From positions 157,378,438 through 157,442,437 of the forward strand of contig NC_080540.1 of the NCBI RefSeq assembly GCF_028640845.1: 64,000 bases of DNA, read 5' to 3'. The notes beneath the pieces were generated by a model. It was not told the DNA's origin. It did no database searches and saw only the letters and a list, made by a program, of their open reading frames with translations. Of the stretch, positions 33,814-46,433 are shown one piece after another; the stretch's first letter is position 1; each line of letters begins with the position of its first letter. The position numbers and the translations under genes were made by a program. The DNA is from Ahaetulla prasina. Taxonomy: Eukaryota; Chordata; Lepidosauria; Squamata; Colubridae.

Positions 33814-34204
33814 AAGGTAGTCCTCGACTTATGGCTGCAATGGAGCCCAAAGTTTGCATTGATAAGCAAGGCAGTTGTTAAGTGAGTTATGCCCCATTTT
33901 ACCATGTTTTCTGGCCGCAGTTGTTAAGCAAATCACTGCAGTTTTAAGTGAATTTTAAGTGTGTGGTTGTTAAGGGAAACTTTGCTTCCCGTGTTCATTT
34001 TGCTTGTCGGAAACCGCTTGAGAATGCTGATCAGATGACTCCAGGACAACTGTAAACACATGCCAGTTGCCAAGTATCTGAATTTTGATCGCATGGCCAC
34101 GGGGATGCTGCAGTGGTCATAAGTGTGAAAAATGGTCATGAGTCACTTTTTTTCAGTGCTGCTATAACTTCGAGCTGTCATTAAACAAAGTCAAGGACTA
34201 TCTA
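33814..34204 (-). mobile_element. Tigger-type MITE
   Basis: Begins '(ta)aaggtagtcctcgacttatggc' and ends 'gtcaaggactatctata'. Full-length but diverged, in ADCY6 intron 1. Confidence 0.7.
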
Positions 34205-34452
34205 TATATTCTCAGTGAAACTAAGATAGCTCTTCTGTTTCAAAGGTACATAGGTAGGGCATTAAGTCTTCCTTTCAGATTAAAATAATAGTTGCCTTGA
34301 ATCTTTCTCTGTATGTTTTCATGCTCCTTTCTTGGTCTCTACAATCTAATAGAACGTTTTGTCTCATAAGTCTTTGGACCTAAGAACTTGGTCCTCCTGT
34401 CAGTCAGTCCTACTTGACTTTGCCATTCTCTAAACCTCCTCTCAGTTATGGG

Positions 34453-34548
34453 TTGTGATTATTTATTTTATTTATTTATTTATTTATTTATTCATATTTT
34501 TATACCGCCCTTCTCCGAAGACTCAGGGCGGTGTACAGCCAATAAATT
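34453..34548 (-). mobile_element. L2-like LINE tail with (TTTA)n
   Basis: A (TTTA)n run is followed by 'taccgcccttctccgaagactcagggcggtgtacagcc', the antisense of the shared L2/SINE tail hairpin. Confidence 0.65.
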
Positions 34549-35818
34549 GTGATTATAGTCTAACGTTGGATGACCAAAGCATTCTTCGAAGCTGTTGATG
34601 AACTCGAACTAAATATATCTCTTTCTATGTGGAATAGGGCCTTCCCCCAAGGCATTTAACAATTGGCCTTTTCTCCCTAGGATGAAAGATGTTCCAAGCC
34701 AGAGCAGTTAACCAGATCAGCTAAATGCCAATTTTTTACATACAACATGCTAACTTGGTTAATTTTAAGTTTGGTTGTATTTTTTTTTAAATAAAAAAAA
34801 ACCAGGTTGGTTTAGTTTGTTGTGCAGACCCAGCTCAGTTAGTTAACCGATAGTTTAATGTGTTATGCAAACCCCTCTCAAATGGATTTAATAACTGGAT
34901 TGTATGACTCTAACTTCCTAGTTAGCCCCATAATTCCATTCTTCATTTGTATCTGACTTGTCCTAAACCCAGGGCTTTTCAAGGACTACAAGGCCATGCA
35001 TGCTGTCCCTACTTTAAGTCTTTTAAGTTTCCACCTAAAGAATTCCATGTGTTGAAAGACCAGGTAGGGCCTGGAAAAGGAGATTAGGTAGGACCTCTGC
35101 CCCACATCCTACTTCTGTCCTTTCCAGACCTTGCGAAAGGAGATTTAGGGGTCAAGGCACTAAACAGTTGTTTGATTACTCTGTTAAAGTTGAATGCAGG
35201 GACAAGGCTTAAATTGGGTTGGACTGTTGAGATCTGTCTTTTGGGATGAAGATAACATTAGTATACTGATTAGTATACTGTTACTAGAGCAACCTCTGGA
35301 TATACAGCTGATATTTTGCTGGCTGTATTAGATTCTCCCCAGGATAGTGGAGAGTTACAAGCTGAAGGCAATTACTGCTGGTGGTCTTGCTTGAAGTAAA
35401 TCTGAAAGAAAGGAAAAAAATTAGGACCTCCAGTAAAATTGACTGAAAATATCTGAGAATAATTGTCTTAATGGTGTAATTGTTGCAACAAGTGTAATCT
35501 GCATTCGTTTACTATGCGTACTGTATATCTCCCACAGTGAGCGTGAGTATGTGGGAAGGGTAGGGAAGGACAGAATGCATAAGTAGACAATTCTTTGTAG
35601 AAACGTCTGTTTGGCTATGAAAGGAAGCAAGCTATCAGTTCAAAATGGCCTGAAGTGGGAAGGAAATGTGCAAAGAGAGTTGTGGATTAGTAAGGAGTTG
35701 TGGGGGGGGGAGGAGAACTCCTAGCTTTGAGTTCCAGAGAATGAGTGCAGCTGGTGCTTCAGCCACGGAATGGAAACTAATGTGTGACCAGCTGACAGTA
35801 TATATTTTCTTCCTGCAG
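34549..35818. other. Intron 1 stretch, nothing recognised
   Basis: Unique-looking DNA up to the candidate 5' UTR exon. No repeat family recognised. Confidence 0.45.
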
Positions 35819-35926
35819 GTTGCAGCCTCAGCTTGATGAAGAGGAAATAAGAAACCTGACACTGAGGGTGCTCCCTTACGGAGACCCATGTCGCCTCATT
35901 GTGCCCTATTCCTAGGGGCCTTCCAG
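35819..35926 (+). other. Candidate non-coding 5' exon of ADCY6
   Basis: A strong acceptor (tatattttcttcctgcag, ending 35818) and a CAG|GTACTG donor after 35926 bracket 108 bp, 558 bp upstream of the first coding exon. There is no long frame through it. It could be an alternative 5' UTR exon or chance splice-like sites. Confidence 0.25.
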
Positions 35927-36484
35927 GTACTGGGGCTTCCCCAAGGCCAAACAAATGTCATGCTGTCAGGAATACCTGTTGTTGTTTGAGAGTTCTTTGC
36001 AGAGTCCTATTCCGAGACAGAAACATTCCCCACCACAGGTGTTAAAACTCTCCTCTGTAGAATCTCCTGGTGCTTTTTGCCCAGAATCTGGCATTTGGCA
36101 GGGTCTTGTTTCTCCCTGCCATCCTGTGTCAGGTTCCTCCTGGCTGTGTCTCCTGCCCCTCAAGCCTGGTCTTTTCTCCCTGAGCTACGTTCTTGTGCTA
36201 TGAGTCAAATGACTTCAGCTGAAAACATTCCTCAGAGAAAGAAACCAGCAGATCTGTTGGTTCCTGGGGCTTCGTGCATGCAAAATGCCTTGACTCTGCA
36301 GGGGAATAGGAATACAAAGGGACCTCCTTCCCACCCAATTACACTTCACCAGGGGTGATTCCTGCAGTGGAAGCTGTTCATGCCTCTTGAACTGTTGGGG
36401 GAATAGCGTGCACCTTCTTTGCTTGGAGAAAAGAGACCTCCTTTCCAAAGCTGCTTCTAACTCTTTTCTCTCTTTTCCCACAGT

Positions 36485-37321
36485 ATGTCCTGGTTTAGTG
36501 GCATCCTGGTGCCCAAAGTGGACGAGCGGAAGACTGCTTGGGGGGAGCGCAATGGGCCCAAGCGCCATCGCCCAGCACTTTGTGGCCCACGCTACATGAG
36601 CTGCCTACAGGACCAAGAGCTGGAGCGCAGAGGCAGCGGGGCGCTGGGGTTGAACTGTTCTTGGCAGGAAGACCACTATGGCAGGAAGCAACCAACATCG
36701 CTTCCGCCTGGTTCTGGAACCGGAGATTTGGGGCTTAAAGCTGTGGACCTGGGATTTGAGGATGGCGGCGGCATGGGGGTTGAGGCCAAGAGGCTGTCTG
36801 TCAGCGACTGCGGCTGGCACCTCCTGCAAGTGTTCCGCTCTAAGCGCTTCCGCTCGGCCAAGTTGGAGCGTCTCTACCAGCGCTACTTCTTCCAGATGAA
36901 CCAGAGTTCACTGACTGTGCTGATGGGCGTTTTGGTGCTAGCATGTGGCATCATGCTGCTCTTCCACTGTGTGCCTGGCACTCCCCGTGTGTCCTACACC
37001 ACTGCCCTTGCCGTGGCTGCTACCCTCTTCCTCTCCCTCATGGTCCTCTGCAACCGGACTGGCTTCCACCAGAACTGCATGTGGGCGGTGAGCTATCTGG
37101 TCATTGTGGCACTATGCGGAGTGCAGGCTTTGGGCACTCTCCAGGTCTCGCCGCGGAGTGCCTCCGAGGGGGTCTGGTGGAGCATCTTCTTCATCTACAT
37201 CATCTACACCCTTCTGCCCGTGCGCATGCGGGTGGCAGTGCTGGCTGGAGCCCTGCTGGCTGTCCTTCACTTGGTGATTTCTTGGTACCAGAACAGTACA
37301 GACTCCTTCGTTTGGAAGCAG
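36485..37321 (+). CDS. ADCY6: ADCY6 first coding exon (residues 1-279)
   Basis: The exon begins at 36484 after a ctcttttctctcttttcccacag acceptor; the ATG is the second base on. Residues 1-140 are the cytoplasmic N-terminus, with a Gly-rich segment at about 78-97 and the conserved SAKLERLYQRYFFQMNQSS stretch (124-142) that precedes the first span in AC5/AC6. Hydrophobic spans lie at about 143-161, 171-189, 197-217, 230-245 and 249-266. The exon ends TGG AAG CAG|GTATGG in phase 0. The N-terminus looks shorter and less Arg/Gly-rich than I recall for mammals. ATG choice is supported by the MSWFSG start shared with mammalian ADCY6. The open frame runs past the donor to 37429, but that tail is intronic. 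Confidence 0.95.
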
Positions 37322-38259
37322 GTATGGGGGAAAGTTGGGCTGAGGGAGGAGATGGTGGAGCTCCTTGGCGATAAAGATCAATGTATAACTTGGTGGGTGG
37401 GGAGGATTAGAAACCCTGTGCAGTACTAATTGAAGATGCTTTGTTGAAGGATAGCTAAAGCCTTTGGTGTCGAAGGAAGACTATAAAAGACTGGACTGTC
37501 TAAAGGTGGTAAGGACTTATTAAGGGGAGCAGGCATGTGGCCAGGTCAGGAAATTAAAGTCCTCCCATCAAGCAAAATGAATGAATGAAGAATGAATGAG
37601 GCTCCTTGAATAATATGGGAGGGAGCAAATTCTGTGACCTTTTCCCCATCCCCACAATTACTCCAATTGTGGATGGAGCTAAGTGGAATATGCATATCCT
37701 CAATTCCATTAAATATAGCGTGATCTCTGCCTTTTGGGGATGAATACGTTTGAGCTTGCTTTTCTTTACTGCTGTATATTGTCTAGGTTCCTGCTTTGAT
37801 GCTAGCAGAAGTTTGCCTAGAAATCCATATGGCTGGAATTGGCGCTACCGAGGTAGCTGTAGCATTCACAGCATCTCTTATCTATTGTTCTGAAAATAGT
37901 GTTTTTTAAGCTAATGGCTGGATGATCGAAGAGTCCATTTGTGTAAACCCATCATTTTGCTTCATCTCCTTTGCTATTACAATGAGTTCTAAACATGTAG
38001 CCATTTCTGTAGTTCCTCTTCCATCCTTTTGCTCTCTTCAACTTCTCCATTGTTTCTACAGTGCCATCCTCCTGATCTTATCTATATTCTGGATGAATGA
38101 AGAAATGTATTAATAATGTGGATGAGAAGAGATTGGAGGAGGAGGGGGGGGCATCATTGTATTATCATCACTGGACAGCCAATGCTGATTTAGGATAAGA
38201 CCATTGGTTCTGGAGAGCATCAGATAATGGAAAGATGTTTTTAGATTGATTCCGTATTA
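37322..38259. other. Start of ADCY6 intron 2, nothing recognised
   Basis: No named repeat seen. A poly-G stretch lies near 38140. Confidence 0.45.
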
Positions 38260-38650
38260 CAGGTAATTCTTGACTTACGCCCCACGATTGAGCCCAGCGT
38301 TGCTGTCGTTAAGCAAGATAGTTGTTCAGTGAGTTTTGCTCCATTTTACAGCTTTTCTTGCCATAGTTGTTGATCATTGCAGTAGGTTGTTGGTAACACG
38401 ATCGTTAAGTGAATCTGGCTTCCCTATTGGCTTTGCTTCTCGGAGGTTGCAAAAGGTGATCACGTGACCCTGGGATTCTACCACCATCATAAATACGAGC
38501 CAGTTACCAAGCATCCAAATGTGGATCATGTGACCACGGGGGATGCTGCAGTGCTTGTAATTGTGAAAAACGGGCCATAAGTCATTTTTTTCAGCGCTGT
38601 TCTAACTTCAAACGGTCACTAAACGATTGGTTGTAAGTTGAGGTAGTGGG
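38260..38650 (-). mobile_element. Tigger-type MITE
   Basis: Begins TA|CAGGTAATTCTTGACTTACG; the right end (gttgtaagttgaggtagtggg) is mutated. It lies in ADCY6 intron 2, 14 bp before a foldback MITE. Confidence 0.7.
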
Positions 38651-38663
38651 TATTACTGTAATC

Positions 38664-38772
38664 CAGGGGCCTTCAACCTTGGCAACTTTAAGCCTGGCGG
38701 ACTTCAACTCCCTGGGGAATTCTGGGAGTTGAAGTCCGCCAGGCTTAAAGTTGCCAAGGTTGAAGGCCCCTG
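38664..38772. mobile_element. Palindromic foldback hAT MITE, copy 5
   Basis: 109-bp near-perfect palindrome (CAGGGGCCTTCAACC...GGTTGAAGGCCCCTG) with perfect 8-bp duplication CTGTAATC (38656-38663 and 38773-38780). Both arms share the same unusual ggccttc change, so it was present in the mobilised source or corrected within the palindrome. Confidence 0.88.
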
Positions 38773-41104
38773 CTGTAATCGATTGAATTAGAGACAAAAT
38801 ATATTTTTCACTATGCACATCTGGATAGAAAATGTAAAAATTTCAGCAAGATCTATGTTAACATGTAGTTGATCACACATTTGTGCTTTGGTTTCTTTTT
38901 TTTCTCCTAAAAAGCAACAGCAGAATCTTCCCTTTTCTTTATCGAGCATTTATCCTTTTGAAACCTGTCAAATTCAGTGAATGAAAGTTGCACAGGTACA
39001 CTGCAATTAAGATGTTCTAAAGCCACCTAACATTCTATTCTCCTTCAACACACGAATCATTAAACTTGTGGTGGCAAAGGCTTAGGGTAGCAATAATGCA
39101 ATACTCAGACACATAATGTATGCGTAAAGAGGGAGAAGATGGCAGGAAGGGAATGAGCCACAAGTGCGTGTGTGGGAGGCAGCATAGAACAATGATCCTA
39201 TGCTCTTGTGATGACAATACCTGTGACAATACTGAGATGAGTTCTCAAAGACTTAAAAAAAAACAAAAAACATCCTGCAGATTTACAGCTTGTTCTCTCC
39301 GCTCCACTCAAACGTAGGAGCTCTGCAGTTTTTTTCACTAGTTGCGAACCTAGGGTGTTTTTTTTAAAAAAAAAAATATTCTGAGGATAGGTAGTAAAAT
39401 GCTTATTTATTAATCAAATATTGTAACAGGGAACGTGGGGGGAGGGTGTTCAGGCATGCAAAATTGTCATCATCTTACCCAAACTGCCCCCTTTATCCTT
39501 CTGCTTCTTTCTAAATGAACTAGTAAGATATAAGATTTCAGTATTATTCCTTTTCTTCTGATTATAGGGCAGGAATGCTTCCTTAACTGGAAGCAAAGGC
39601 CAATCCAACCGGCTCCCAATGACCCTCCCTTAGGCACAGCTGATAAATAGAGTAAATGTTTCTGAAGAGGCTAGGTATCTGGAAAGGGTCAACCCAAGAT
39701 CATCAAAGCATCTTCCAGAGCCTTAAGTATAAGAAAGTATTTACTGAAATATGCTGTGGAATGGAAAAAGAACCTAACTCTTTCCAAGGGAAACCAACAG
39801 GACTGATCCTTCCCCTCTGGGGTTACTGACATGATTACTCCAGAGTTGCACATCGTAAGCTGGTTAGATGGCAATAAAGTGTTTTAGGTTATGATTGTGA
39901 GCTAAGTGACAAATGAGTTAGGGGTAAAAAACAACAGTAGGGCATAAATTGGAATAATAACGTGTATGGATAGTGTATGGTGGACAGGTGGAGAAGAAGG
40001 AAGCTGGCTTGCCTCTTGTCTTCAATTCTCCAGTAGGAGTAGAAAAAGCTCAATTTCTCTTTAGAAGTTAGAACTAAAATATCAAAGGCTCACATTTTTT
40101 CTTTTCTTTTTTTTGGCCAGCAGAAATAAACTGGAGAAATATGCTAATTATAACCCAGGGGATATTGTCTAGTGCTTATTAACTGTCCACAGTGCTGTTT
40201 CTGAAGACATGTATTAATCATTCAGAGATATGGCTGACTATTGCCATGACTAAGGAAGTCTGAACTGAAGATGGAGGAATGTAGCCAGAGTCACAATTAT
40301 GGGACTAATGAATTTTTACCAGCTCGCTGAAAATTTGAAGTACGGTGGCATGTCTGTATATAGAGCCCGGTGCTACACTGCTATCATCTCTGTATTTCTT
40401 GTTTCCTTCCAAAGGAAATTTAAGGATGTAGCTAATTAGCTAGGATGTAGTTAGTTAATTATATCATTAATAATAACCATTATTTTTGTTCACAGAATAG
40501 TTGCTTATACAGTAGCTTGGATCTTGCACAACACACTTAACAAGATTACTTAAAAAGATAGCAACTGTAGTTGTACAATTTTTAATCTCAGTTGTGGATT
40601 TGAGGGTGGTTGGTTTTGCTGTTATGTTTTTTTGGGGGGAGGGGGGAGAAGATTTAGTAATTCCATCTTATGTTGTGTTGTCTGTTTGGTTTGTTTATTG
40701 TTTAGTGTACTGTTAAATTGGAAACAGGCTTAGCTTGGCAGCCCAATTAAGCTTGGGTTCCATGCTTCCAGCCACCATGTCTTGAGTTTGCTGCACAAGA
40801 TGCCTCCAAACAGAGTTTCTTCTTTGGTGCTTTGAATTATTTCAGATAGCTCTAGTCTAAGATAGAGAAACTAAGTATATCCAGATATTCCTGAACCAGA
40901 AATCCCAGCAGTTGAATTCTTCATGACCAGCAGTGAGATACTGGTTCGTCAACACCTTCTGAGCCCATTCCTTTGTTCCAATTCTTAATGGTAATCTAAA
41001 TATCATTTAACAGTTTTGAGATTAGCAGATTTTGGAATCTGAACTAACATTCAAGATTCAGTTTCCACCTATCAGAAATTCGCAGTGAAAAGGAGCATAT
41101 ACCC
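38773..41104. other. Intron 2 stretch, no gene recognised
   Basis: AT-rich unique-looking DNA with poly-T/poly-A patches (39360-39378). No exon or complete mobile element recognised. Confidence 0.5.
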
Positions 41105-41835
41105 ACCCCGTTATTTATTTATTTTATTTATTGGAATTTGTCAAACAAAAATGAGAACAAGAATAAGAGAATAAAAATACAATGACAGGCATGATAGGCA
41201 TGTTAGTTCACTTATGCACTGCTCTCTACTGACCATTTAAATATGAAGTAAGGTCCACAGAAGTCAATTTGTGACTGAAACTGAAAATTTGTAGCTGAGA
41301 CAACTGAATTAGGTAGGGCATTCCAGACTTTGCCAACTCTATTACAGAAATCATATTTTTTATAGTCAAGTTTAGAACGATATACATTGAGTTTAAAGCG
41401 GTTGCTTGAATGCATATTATTGTGATTAAAACAGAAAAAGTCATTTACAGGTAAAACATTACTATGTATAATTTGTATGCAATATCTCTGACCGCAAGCG
41501 ATGCAGTTCCAAGTTATCCAAACCGAGAATTTTGAGCCTAGTAGCATAAGGAATTCTATTGTGTACAGAAGACTGCAAGACTTTTCTCGTGAAGTACTTC
41601 CGATATTTCGTTGGGGGTGTTACTTGGAACCCTGACATTTGAACCTGCTTGATTGTACTGATGTCAGATATATATGGTAGGGATTCCAAACAGTTGAACA
41701 ATACTCTAAAATTGACCTAGCATAAGTTTAATAAATTCTAATTAGCAATACAATGCTTCCAGAAAAAAAGCTTCTCAAAATTGAGAAAGCAAAGTGAGGG
41801 TCATTTGCAAGAGAGATGTTCATTTTAGCTTCCAT
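41105..41835 (-). mobile_element. Jockey-superfamily LINE, 3' part (same family as 3974)
   Basis: A (TTTA)n end at 41110-41133 is followed, on the minus strand, by the RT C-terminal region in two overlapping frames (41547-41212 and 41701-41462) with the ATRLKILGL motif seen in the other copies. Frameshifted and older-looking than 4132-5238. Confidence 0.75.
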
Positions 41836-42174
41836 TGAGAACTGCAGAGAAGATTAGTTTGCCTCAGTAAAACTAGAGGCACTGTAGGATTTAATCTGTA
41901 TTTTATATCAGGTTTCCCCAAAGTGAACCCCAAACAGTTGTTTTTGCTATTATTATTCATTGAACTATTAACATGGTATTTGTTACATTATTTTCATATA
42001 ATTTAGTTTGAAACTTCATAAAGGGGTTGATGAGTTGAAGTGTTTAGGGCCCCCTAGTTTAGAGATATGTACTTAGGATCCAGGGTACTAAAAGCAGTTC
42101 TGGAAGATTCTTTCAGTCCCTGGTTCCCTTCAAAGTAAGATTGCTGAGATTGGAGAGCCCATCACCTTCTAGAA

Positions 42175-42492
42175 CAGTGGTTCTGGCTGAGGAATTCTGG
42201 GAGTTTTTTTTAAATTTGCATTTATATCCCGCCCTTCTCCAAAAACTCAGGGCGGCTTACACAATGTTAGCAATAGTCTATATACAAAGTCAGCTTATTG
42301 CCCCCAACAATCTGGGTCCTCATTTTACCTACCTTATAAAGGATGGAAGGCTGAGTCAACCTTGGGCCTGGTGGGATTAGAACCTGCAGTAATTGCAGGC
42401 AGCTGTGTTAATAACTGTGTTACCAGTCTGAGCCACAGAGGCCCTTTTTTGAAGTCCACAAGTCGTAAAGTTGCCAAGGTTGGAGACCACTG
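42175..42492. mobile_element. Foldback hAT MITE, copy 6, split by a SINE
   Basis: Left part CAGTGGTTCTGGCTGAGGAATTCTGGGAG, right part 'gaagtccacaagtcgtaaagttgccaaggttggagaccactg'. The 8-bp duplication is TTCTAGAA (42167-42174) against TTCTAGAT (42493-42500). The interior is the SINE at about 42205-42448. Confidence 0.8.
42205..42448 (-). mobile_element. tRNA-derived SINE with L2-like tail, inverted copy
   Basis: Antisense of the SINE at 32864: 'tatatcccgcccttctcc...ctcagggcgg' tail at left, then 'ctcattttacctaccttataaaggatggaaggctgagtc', then 'cctgcagtaattgcaggcagctg' and the head 'gtctgagccacagagg'. Nested in the foldback MITE. Confidence 0.7.
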
Positions 42493-42500
42493 TTCTAGAT

Positions 42501-43659
42501 GATGTTAGATTCCAGTTCCCACTGGCTTTAGTCAGCCTGAGTATAGGAAAGGATGGATGGCAAGTATAATCCAGCAATATTTAAGGAAACACATATTTCC
42601 TTCCTTTCATCTTTCTCATGGGTGCCCAAGTACTGTAGCAAGATACAGTACTATAAATACTAGTTTTGGGTCAAGGCACCAAGAAGCAATAGCAAATAAA
42701 GCCTTTTTCATTGTGTATTTATTTTTTTATGTAGAACTTTTCCTGGCTTGGGGAAGATTACAGTTTTTTCCCCCCACTCTGTGAACTAATATCAGACTCA
42801 GAATTTGTCCGTGCTGTTGGGTGACATTTCACGAATGTTGAGTATCCATCACTGTTGCAGGCTATTTCATGGAAGGAATTGGGAGTAAGCTACACCAGAG
42901 GTAATAAGAACCAGTAAGTAGTTCCCAGATAAATAAACAGGCCTGTGATGTTTGGTTACTTTAATTGACTGAAAAATATTTATTCAGCTAGAAATGTAAT
43001 CTAGCAGCAGAGTTTATACGCATGGACACACATGCCTATATATCATGCAAGTTTGTTCAGAAGCAGCATATGGCAAGCATTATCTGAAAAGAAAGTGGAA
43101 GTTTCAAAGTTCAGTGGTATAGCTGTGCATATGTTTCCATGCACGCCATCCAAGGTTCAATCCATGACTTCTCCATTTTGTTTAAAAAAAGAAGAAGCAA
43201 GTAATAGGTGATGAGAAAGCTTCCTGAAAACTGAAAACATTCTGGAAAACTGCTCCCCAGTCAGTAGACAATGATGAGTTTCATACAACGGTAGGCAATC
43301 TGACTGTTACTTTGGACTACAACTCCCACGATCCTCTTGTCATTGACCGCGCTGGTAGAAACTGGCTGAATTGGAATTAAGAAAACCTGAACGCTCCCTC
43401 ATACCATTAAGCTCATATGGACAAGCAGTCTGAAGTACGGATCAAGGCATGGTTGTACACAGGATATGTCCCCTTTTCTTGCCTGATTCTATAGCTGATT
43501 AGCAAAGGGGGAAAAATGCTTCTGAAATACATTGAATCTCATGCAGATTTAAGTGACTTATCAGTTAAAATGCTTATCATAATTGCGGCCTTTGGATCGC
43601 ATCTCTAATAATACAGCTCTGCTGTTGTCCTCTCCTTCTGATCACTATTACTTCTAGGC
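42501..43659. other. Intron 2 stretch, nothing recognised
   Basis: No exon or complete repeat. An isolated 'ggactacaactcccacgatcc' at about 43314 resembles the arm motif of the foldback MITEs or a ZNF143-type site. Confidence 0.45.
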
Positions 43660-43994
43660 CAAGGGTCGACAATCTTAAACACTCAAAGAGCCATTGGACC
43701 CGTTTCCCTCAGAAAAGAAAACACCGGGAACCACAAAACCCTTCCTATGACCCGACTATTTCCTGAGCGGCCACAAAACTAGCATATGTAGTTGAATTAA
43801 ACATTCTGTTTCCTTCTGAGATTTTTCTTGGATTTATCCATGGTTGGCCTACCAGGGTCGAAAAGCTCAATAAATCGCATGCCGGCGGATGTAGTACATT
43901 AGCGGTTGTGACACATATTTTGAGCGACAGGGGGCTGCAGCAGAGAGATGAAAGAGCCACATGCAGCTCCAGAGCCACGGGTTGCTGACCCCTG
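43660..43994. mobile_element. hAT-Charlie-like non-autonomous element
   Basis: Ends CAAGGGTCGACAATC and GGTTGCTGACCCCTG, with 'aaagagccat' and 'agagccacatgcagctc' subterminal blocks. The 8-bp duplication TTCTAGGC (43652-43659 and 43995-44002) is perfect. Confidence 0.85.
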
Positions 43995-44164
43995 TTCTAG
44001 GCAAACCACTATCAACGCAACTCTGTCTCAGGTTCTCAAGGGCCTCAAAGCGAAGCTTTTCTTAGCCTGTGACTAGACCAGGAGTGGTGGTTCTTATGCC
44101 CCCCCAGTTCATCTCTTCTGAGATGGGTTGTCTCAGGTGTGACAGTTAATAGCCTGAAAAACAA

Positions 44165-44700
44165 AGTACTTTTATTATTATTATTATTATTATTATTTTT
44201 TATTATTTATTAAATTTTTATACCGCCCTTCTCCCGAAGGACTCAGGGCGGTTTTACAGCCATAATAAAAAACAAACAGCAATATACACATAAAACCATA
44301 ATTAAAAAACTTATTATACAAAAGGCCGAATTGAAACATTTAGAATAAAACCCCAAATTATAAAATGTTAAAACATTAAAACTAATTAAAATCCTATTAA
44401 AATCCTATGCCAGTCCTGCGCGAACAAACAAATAGGTCTTCAGCTCTCGGCGGAAAGTCCGAAGGTCCGGCAGTTGCCGAAGTCCAGGGGGAAGTTCGTT
44501 CCAAAGGGTGGGAGCCCCCACAGAGAAGGCCCTCCCCTTGGGGGCCGCCAGCCGACATTGCTTGGTGGATGGCACCCTAAGGAGTCCCTCTCTGTGCGAG
44601 CGTACAGGTCGGTGGGAGGCATTCGGTAACAGCAGGCGGTCCCGTAAGTACCCTGGCCCTAAGCCATAGAGCGCTTTAAAGGTAGTCACCAACACCTTGC
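44165..44700 (-). mobile_element. L2-like LINE, 3' end
   Basis: An (ATT)n run and the 'taccgcccttctcccgaaggactcagggcgg' tail hairpin precede a 96-codon minus frame (44695-44405). That frame encodes the end of ORF2, with the GYLRDRLLLPN and WNELPPGLRQLPDLRTFRRE motifs of the copy at 52715. Both copies are otherwise intact at the C-terminus. Confidence 0.82.
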
Positions 44701-46433
44701 CTACTTGGATGGCTGGAGGAGGGGCAAAAACCTCTCAGGTTTGCCAATGTGGGCACAGAGAAAGGTCAGGGTGCTTTATTTCCCAGAATGAAGTACTTTT
44801 GCTACAACTGAATCATGTTTCTTGGGATGGTTCTATAAGTGTGTGAAATAACCTATCAATAAATTAGGTTCATACATTGTTCAAAGCCAGGATTGCTTAG
44901 CCATAACCGATTGGATTTATATATTATGCTAATTGTGGTTTGCAAACTTCACAGACTGAGTTCATTCAATATGCTAAGCCAAAACCAGACAAACCATATA
45001 ATTATAGACTCATAGAATGGAAAGTTGAATGTATCACCTAGTCCTAGTCCTACCCGATGCCCAGAGCCAGAATCTATTAAATACAGCACCTCCAACCCAG
45101 GGTGGGTAAAAGGGATTATGCCCTATTTTGTTGTGTAAGCTCAGTTAATGATTTCAAACAGTAATGGTGTATGTAGGTCTTCTTACACTGTTCTGTCATC
45201 CTTCGGTGAAGCAAATCCAGATGCTGGATTGCAGTTGCCGAAATTACAATTAGCTAAATCTTGTGTTTCTGAACGCTGTAGCCGTGATTTGAGCAAGCAC
45301 TTAGTTGGTAATTCTGGACCAATTATTATGCTCTGTAGCTGAATATGTCTGCGTTAATTACTGCGGAGAGATGTTTTCATTTTGGAATATAAACGGAGCT
45401 GCTCTGTTAAGAGAACTGAATTATTTTTTTTTTTAGGCCCGCGGAGTCTGTTTTCTTTCATTTAACCAAGTGCTGGTACCCTTTTAACTAGATTTCTTAA
45501 CTTGCTTTGGAAATGTTTTATGGAACTTTGTGAATGTTTTGTGCTGGAAGCAGTGTGACTTCTGGACAGCAGCCCCTCTGCCTACATGGTGGCTTTGTGT
45601 GAAAGGATTGTAAACAGGCACGGAATAGGCTGTTGGGCTCTCGCTCGTGATATTTTTACTTTGTCTTGGTGACTGCAGAACATCAAGGCAAGAAACAGTG
45701 GCGCCGTTCTGGTGCCCAGTAGGAATTAATGCCAGAGGAAACTGTTAAAACTCGCAAAGCATTTCACTTTCAAGACAGCGCTGAGTGCCAGTAATCTTGG
45801 CCTCCATTCAGCCCCATCAGTTTCCCTCCTAGGCATGCACCCTCGGCAGCTCCAGCTGCGTGCGGCTGGTTATTGTATGGGGAAACCTTAAGCTGACCTC
45901 TGTTGAAAAATGGACTTTTGGCTTCTTTGGCTACTCTGCCTTCCTAGTAACTTGCTGCTTGTCAAATATTCAAAGCTCGTTGTTGTTTTTGCTTTCCAGA
46001 GCTTACAATAAACTGGCAGGGCAGGGCCCAATTATTATTAATATTTCTGTAAGGTGAGGCAGACACATCACAGAATTGTAATGGTATGACTTGCACCTGG
46101 TTGATTTGAACAGACCCCTGCTATTATTACTTGGTTGGTTTTCTGCCTCATTTATCCTCCTTATCAATAGCTGCCTTACCTGTTAGTAATCTGCCTTTCT
46201 TCCATTTTGGGGCTTGTGTGCAGCATTCATGTGTAGACTCCCGTTTGGTCACTGCCAAGCTTAGACTGGGAATCTGTGCCCTGGCTTGAGAGGATATGTT
46301 GCTTTGGAACAATAAGTTTATTGCCTAAATTGGTTTATTCCCTTCAAGTCTCTTTTTCTTGCCATGTAGCATATTATGTTATGTGTGCAAGGACAATTGT
46401 TCCTTGCGGTATTTAGAAAATGGTGGACTGTTG
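44701..46433. other. Intron 2 stretch, no gene recognised
   Basis: Unique-looking intronic DNA without a recognisable exon or mobile element. Confidence 0.45.

Noticed and set aside
36485..37321. Assignment to ADCY5
   Set aside because: The N-terminus matches the type 6 start (MSWFSG) and lacks the long type 5 N-terminal extension.
36943..37374. 143-codon frame overlapping ADCY6 exon 1
   Set aside because: It is an out-of-frame shadow of the conserved ADCY6 reading frame.
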